Assembly (NCBI GenBank): GCA_902789415.1
Contig: CADAOD010000007.1
Location: forward strand, 157,554-221,553
Source of the DNA: an uncultured Prevotellaceae bacterium
GTDB lineage: Bacteria > Bacteroidota > Bacteroidia > Bacteroidales > Bacteroidaceae
Direction: 5' to 3'
DNA length: 64,000 nt
Positions 62,320 through 64,000 of this stretch are shown here, piece after piece (position 1 is the first letter of the stretch; each line of letters begins with the position of its first letter). Below the pieces are notes generated by a model. That model saw only the letters and a program-made list of their open reading frames with translations. It did no database searches and was not told the DNA's origin. The position numbers and the translations under genes are program-made.

Positions 62320-63055
62320 TTTTATTGCTGTTATTGATGGCAGTACCTCTAAAACCAAGCGTCGCCATTGCCCCATCATGAGCAATGGCCGCTATGCTAT
62401 GCTGCTCATCAGTCGCTACATACGCAAAATGCCCGCCAACACCAGCAGTCATCAGTTCTGCGTAGGTGTTACACGTGCGTTGCGCCGCCATTACTGGCTC
62501 CGCTTTCCTGTAGAGCGTATGCAGCAGCACCCCGAAGAGCGCCTCTGCGCCTCGGCCATCATCTACAGTCGTTTGCGCCGCGAGGTTTGGATGGTAGGCG
62601 ATTGCCAGTGCCTCATTGGTGGCAACTACTTCGATAACCCCAAACCCTACGAGCAACCCCTGGCCGAGATGCGTGCCGCTAAGGTGAAGGAGCTGTTGGC
62701 CGCAGGCGTGCCACAAGCCGATTTGTTGCAGTCCCACGATCCTGCTCGTGAGGTGATGATACCCACCATGCTCGAGGTGATGAAAAATCAGAACATCACC
62801 TATGCCGTTATCGATGGCTTCCCCATCCCCGAGCAAAAGGTAAAGGTCATCCCACTCGACTTCCAGAAATGGGAGCTCGTGTTCGCCAGCGACGGCTATC
62901 CCCAACTGGCCCCAACACTAAAAGAGTCGGAATCGCTACTGGCCCACCAGCGCGAAACCGACCCCTTGAATATTGGCGCCTTCAAAGCCACCAAAGCCTT
63001 CGTTGCAGGCAACAACTCGTTCGACGACCGCACCTATATCCGCTTCGAAGTGTAA
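62243..63055 (+). CDS. PP2C-like protein overlapping ygiQ
   Basis: A 270-residue protein from ATG 62243 (MKILEQSIIAKSPNKKSEDGIVVTPDFIAVIDGSTSK). It recalls the protein phosphatase 2C fold: IAVIDGST resembles the DGxGG metal motif, VWMVGDCQCLIGG resembles the GDSxA motif, and LVFASDGYPQL resembles the SDG motif. These three give the Asp set needed for two metal ions, but the match is from memory and the family is not certain. The first 77 bp lie inside ygiQ in another frame. Confidence 0.7.
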   Translation: MKILEQSIIAKSPNKKSEDGIVVTPDFIAVIDGSTSKTKRRHCPIMSNGRYAMLLISRYIRKMPANTSSHQFCVGVTRALRRHYWLRFPVERMQQHPEERLCASAIIYSRLRREVWMVGDCQCLIGGNYFDNPKPYEQPLAEMRAAKVKELLAAGVPQADLLQSHDPAREVMIPTMLEVMKNQNITYAVIDGFPIPEQKVKVIPLDFQKWELVFASDGYPQLAPTLKESESLLAHQRETDPLNIGAFKATKAFVAGNNSFDDRTYIRFEV

Positions 63056-63061
63056 GGTGCC

Positions 63062-63535
63062 TTACGCATTTAGAATGTTTACGTGGCGGCGATTACTGAA
63101 CGGACGCACCGCAAAGTGCAGCCAGATAGCGCCGTAGCGGTTCTTTTCTATCAGTAGCTCATCAAAGTTCTGGTTACTCTCATCAGCGTAATCCAGCAGG
63201 ATGTTAGCATAATGTATTAATTGCTCGGTATTCAACACCTTGATATCAACGGCACAACCCGTAACATGGTTACTGCTGGCAACCCCGCCAACCTTTTTAT
63301 TCAACTGCGGACTGCGATACCCTGAGTTAATACGGATAGGCTCCTCGCCCACTCCATAGTTTTCATTATACCGCTTTCGCAACACTTCTAACCATTGGCA
63401 AACGCGCTTCATATTAGCAATCGCCTCATGGCTGGGGATGTTATACACTTCAGGATGTTTGTTCTCTGTGAACTCCCCCAACTTAAAATGTTGGGAGAGC
63501 TGTGCATTACTATTTAATTGTACTATTGGTTCCAT
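63062..63535 (-). CDS. M15-type peptidase (intact copy)
   Basis: A 157-residue zinc peptidase of the M15_3 type, the D-Ala-D-Ala peptidase/endolysin-like protein that accompanies HU-related and DUF3987 genes in Bacteroidales. Landmarks are LSQHFKLGEFTENKHPEVYNIPSHEAIANMKRVCQWLEVLRKRYNENYG, RINSGYRSPQLN, NHVTGCAVDIKV (HxxGxAxD zinc motif) and AIWLHFAV (third ligand). It has no signal peptide and might exit through a holin or act after lysis. It lies 2 bp from the DUF3987 gene. The broken copy is at 22433-22720. Confidence 0.9.
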   Translation of the reverse strand: MEPIVQLNSNAQLSQHFKLGEFTENKHPEVYNIPSHEAIANMKRVCQWLEVLRKRYNENYGVGEEPIRINSGYRSPQLNKKVGGVASSNHVTGCAVDIKVLNTEQLIHYANILLDYADESNQNFDELLIEKNRYGAIWLHFAVRPFSNRRHVNILNA

Positions 63536-63537
63536 GC

Positions 63538-64000
63538 TTATTCTTTTATTGTTTTATTGTTTGCTATGAATCTTGATGCTTTTTTAAAACTGATATCTGA
63601 TATCTGAGTCACATACTTTCTGCTTTTCCAATTCCTTACCATTTTGGCTGCATTGGTAGCGCTCAAGCCTTGTTGCTGACGAACGCGCTTAGCATCATCT
63701 ATGGTAAACTCATCGGGCAATAGCTCCAGCAGATTGCGAGGGCCGCGGGTGCCAACGCGTTCACCTTCTTGGTTGGCTTTCTCAATATCCTCGCCAAAGA
63801 ACTGCATTTTGCACCAAAGATCGTACTGCAGACTCCAACGAACAAAATCTTCAATCGTCTTTTCCCATTGGCAGCCGTTGGCAACGTACAGCACACAAGC
63901 TTTTAACCAGGCTATCACGATGGCACGATGCGACAGGTTCCAGTAGGTTTCGTCCTGCGACAATCGGGCAAATTCAGCGCACTCCTCCTGTAGCTTTTTA
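63538..64000 (-). CDS. C-terminal end of a DUF3987 (VirE_N-type) protein, partial
   Basis: An open frame enters from the right edge; 154 codons are visible, from KKLQEECAEFARLSQDETYWNLSHRAIVIAWLKACVLYVANGCQWEKTIEDFVRWSLQYDLWCKMQFFGEDIEKANQEG onward. This matches the C-terminal part of the Bacteroidales DUF3987 proteins, often with an N-terminal BT4734-like (VirE_N) domain and primase-like features. The function is unproved; such genes lie in prophage-like or capsule-linked clusters. It stops at 63538, 2 bp from the M15 gene, and both run leftward. Confidence 0.75.
   Translation of the reverse strand, partial: KKLQEECAEFARLSQDETYWNLSHRAIVIAWLKACVLYVANGCQWEKTIEDFVRWSLQYDLWCKMQFFGEDIEKANQEGERVGTRGPRNLLELLPDEFTIDDAKRVRQQQGLSATNAAKMVRNWKSRKYVTQISDISFKKASRFIANNKTIKE

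Overview
The window is chromosomal DNA of a Bacteroidota bacterium, most likely a member of Prevotellaceae (order Bacteroidales). Four things support this. About twenty genes have the Bacteroidota -7 promoter box TAnnTTTG upstream. The gene content is typical of Bacteroidales: an RNF operon led by rseC, PPi-dependent phosphofructokinase, a membrane pyrophosphatase, a short MetH, a DUF2027 protein, an HU-related protein and a DUF3987 protein. Shine-Dalgarno sequences are weak. Several sensors carry TPR domains. Most of the window is conserved housekeeping sequence; I saw no rRNA, tRNA or CRISPR array.

Layout. 1-10.7 kb: recN, a secreted TPR protein, the minus-strand group rarA/TRIC channel/dnaB, an unknown acidic-tailed protein, hppA (membrane pyrophosphatase) and a secreted M15-type peptidase. 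10.7-22.4 kb: a DacA-like D,D-carboxypeptidase lipoprotein, ruvC with a ModF-like double ABC ATPase, lepA with a Crp/Fnr regulator, a small lipoprotein, yebC/pheT, a cytidylate-kinase-like protein and a large FAD-dependent oxidoreductase. 22.4-23.9 kb is the main accessory island: a broken M15 peptidase gene, a truncated Rha-type phage regulator, a 155-bp nested-palindrome element resembling a MITE, and an HU-related DNA-binding protein. 23.9-27.9 kb: two copies of a TPR-receptor histidine kinase, one intact and one split in two by a one-base frameshift. 28-37 kb: a periplasmic TPR protein, gyrA, clpC, nadE and a DUF2027 protein. 37.3-42.9 kb: the complete RNF operon (rseC-rnfB-C-D-G-E-A). 43-50 kb: a minus-strand operon of MBL hydrolase, DMP19 protein, smpB, metH, a GHL10-type glycosidase and a lipoprotein. 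50-63 kb: a BamA/TamA-like outer-membrane protein, a SpoU rRNA methyltransferase, a GH25 lysozyme, PPi-PFK, an acyltransferase, a golvesin-domain amidase-like protein, a YgiQ radical-SAM protein and a PP2C-like protein. The right edge holds an intact M15 peptidase and the end of a DUF3987 protein, the intact relatives of the island at 22.4 kb.

The physiology suggested is an anaerobe that uses pyrophosphate as an energy carrier (hppA and PPi-PFK) and couples ferredoxin/NAD redox to an ion gradient (RNF). It also remodels peptidoglycan with several secreted enzymes.

The least ordinary structure is a family of short tandem arrays, usually four units of 7 bp (consensus near ATTGAAC or TTCTAAA). 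They sit at many gene boundaries, often overlap start or stop codons, and are found twice inside coding sequences. I do not know of a description of this in Bacteroidota.
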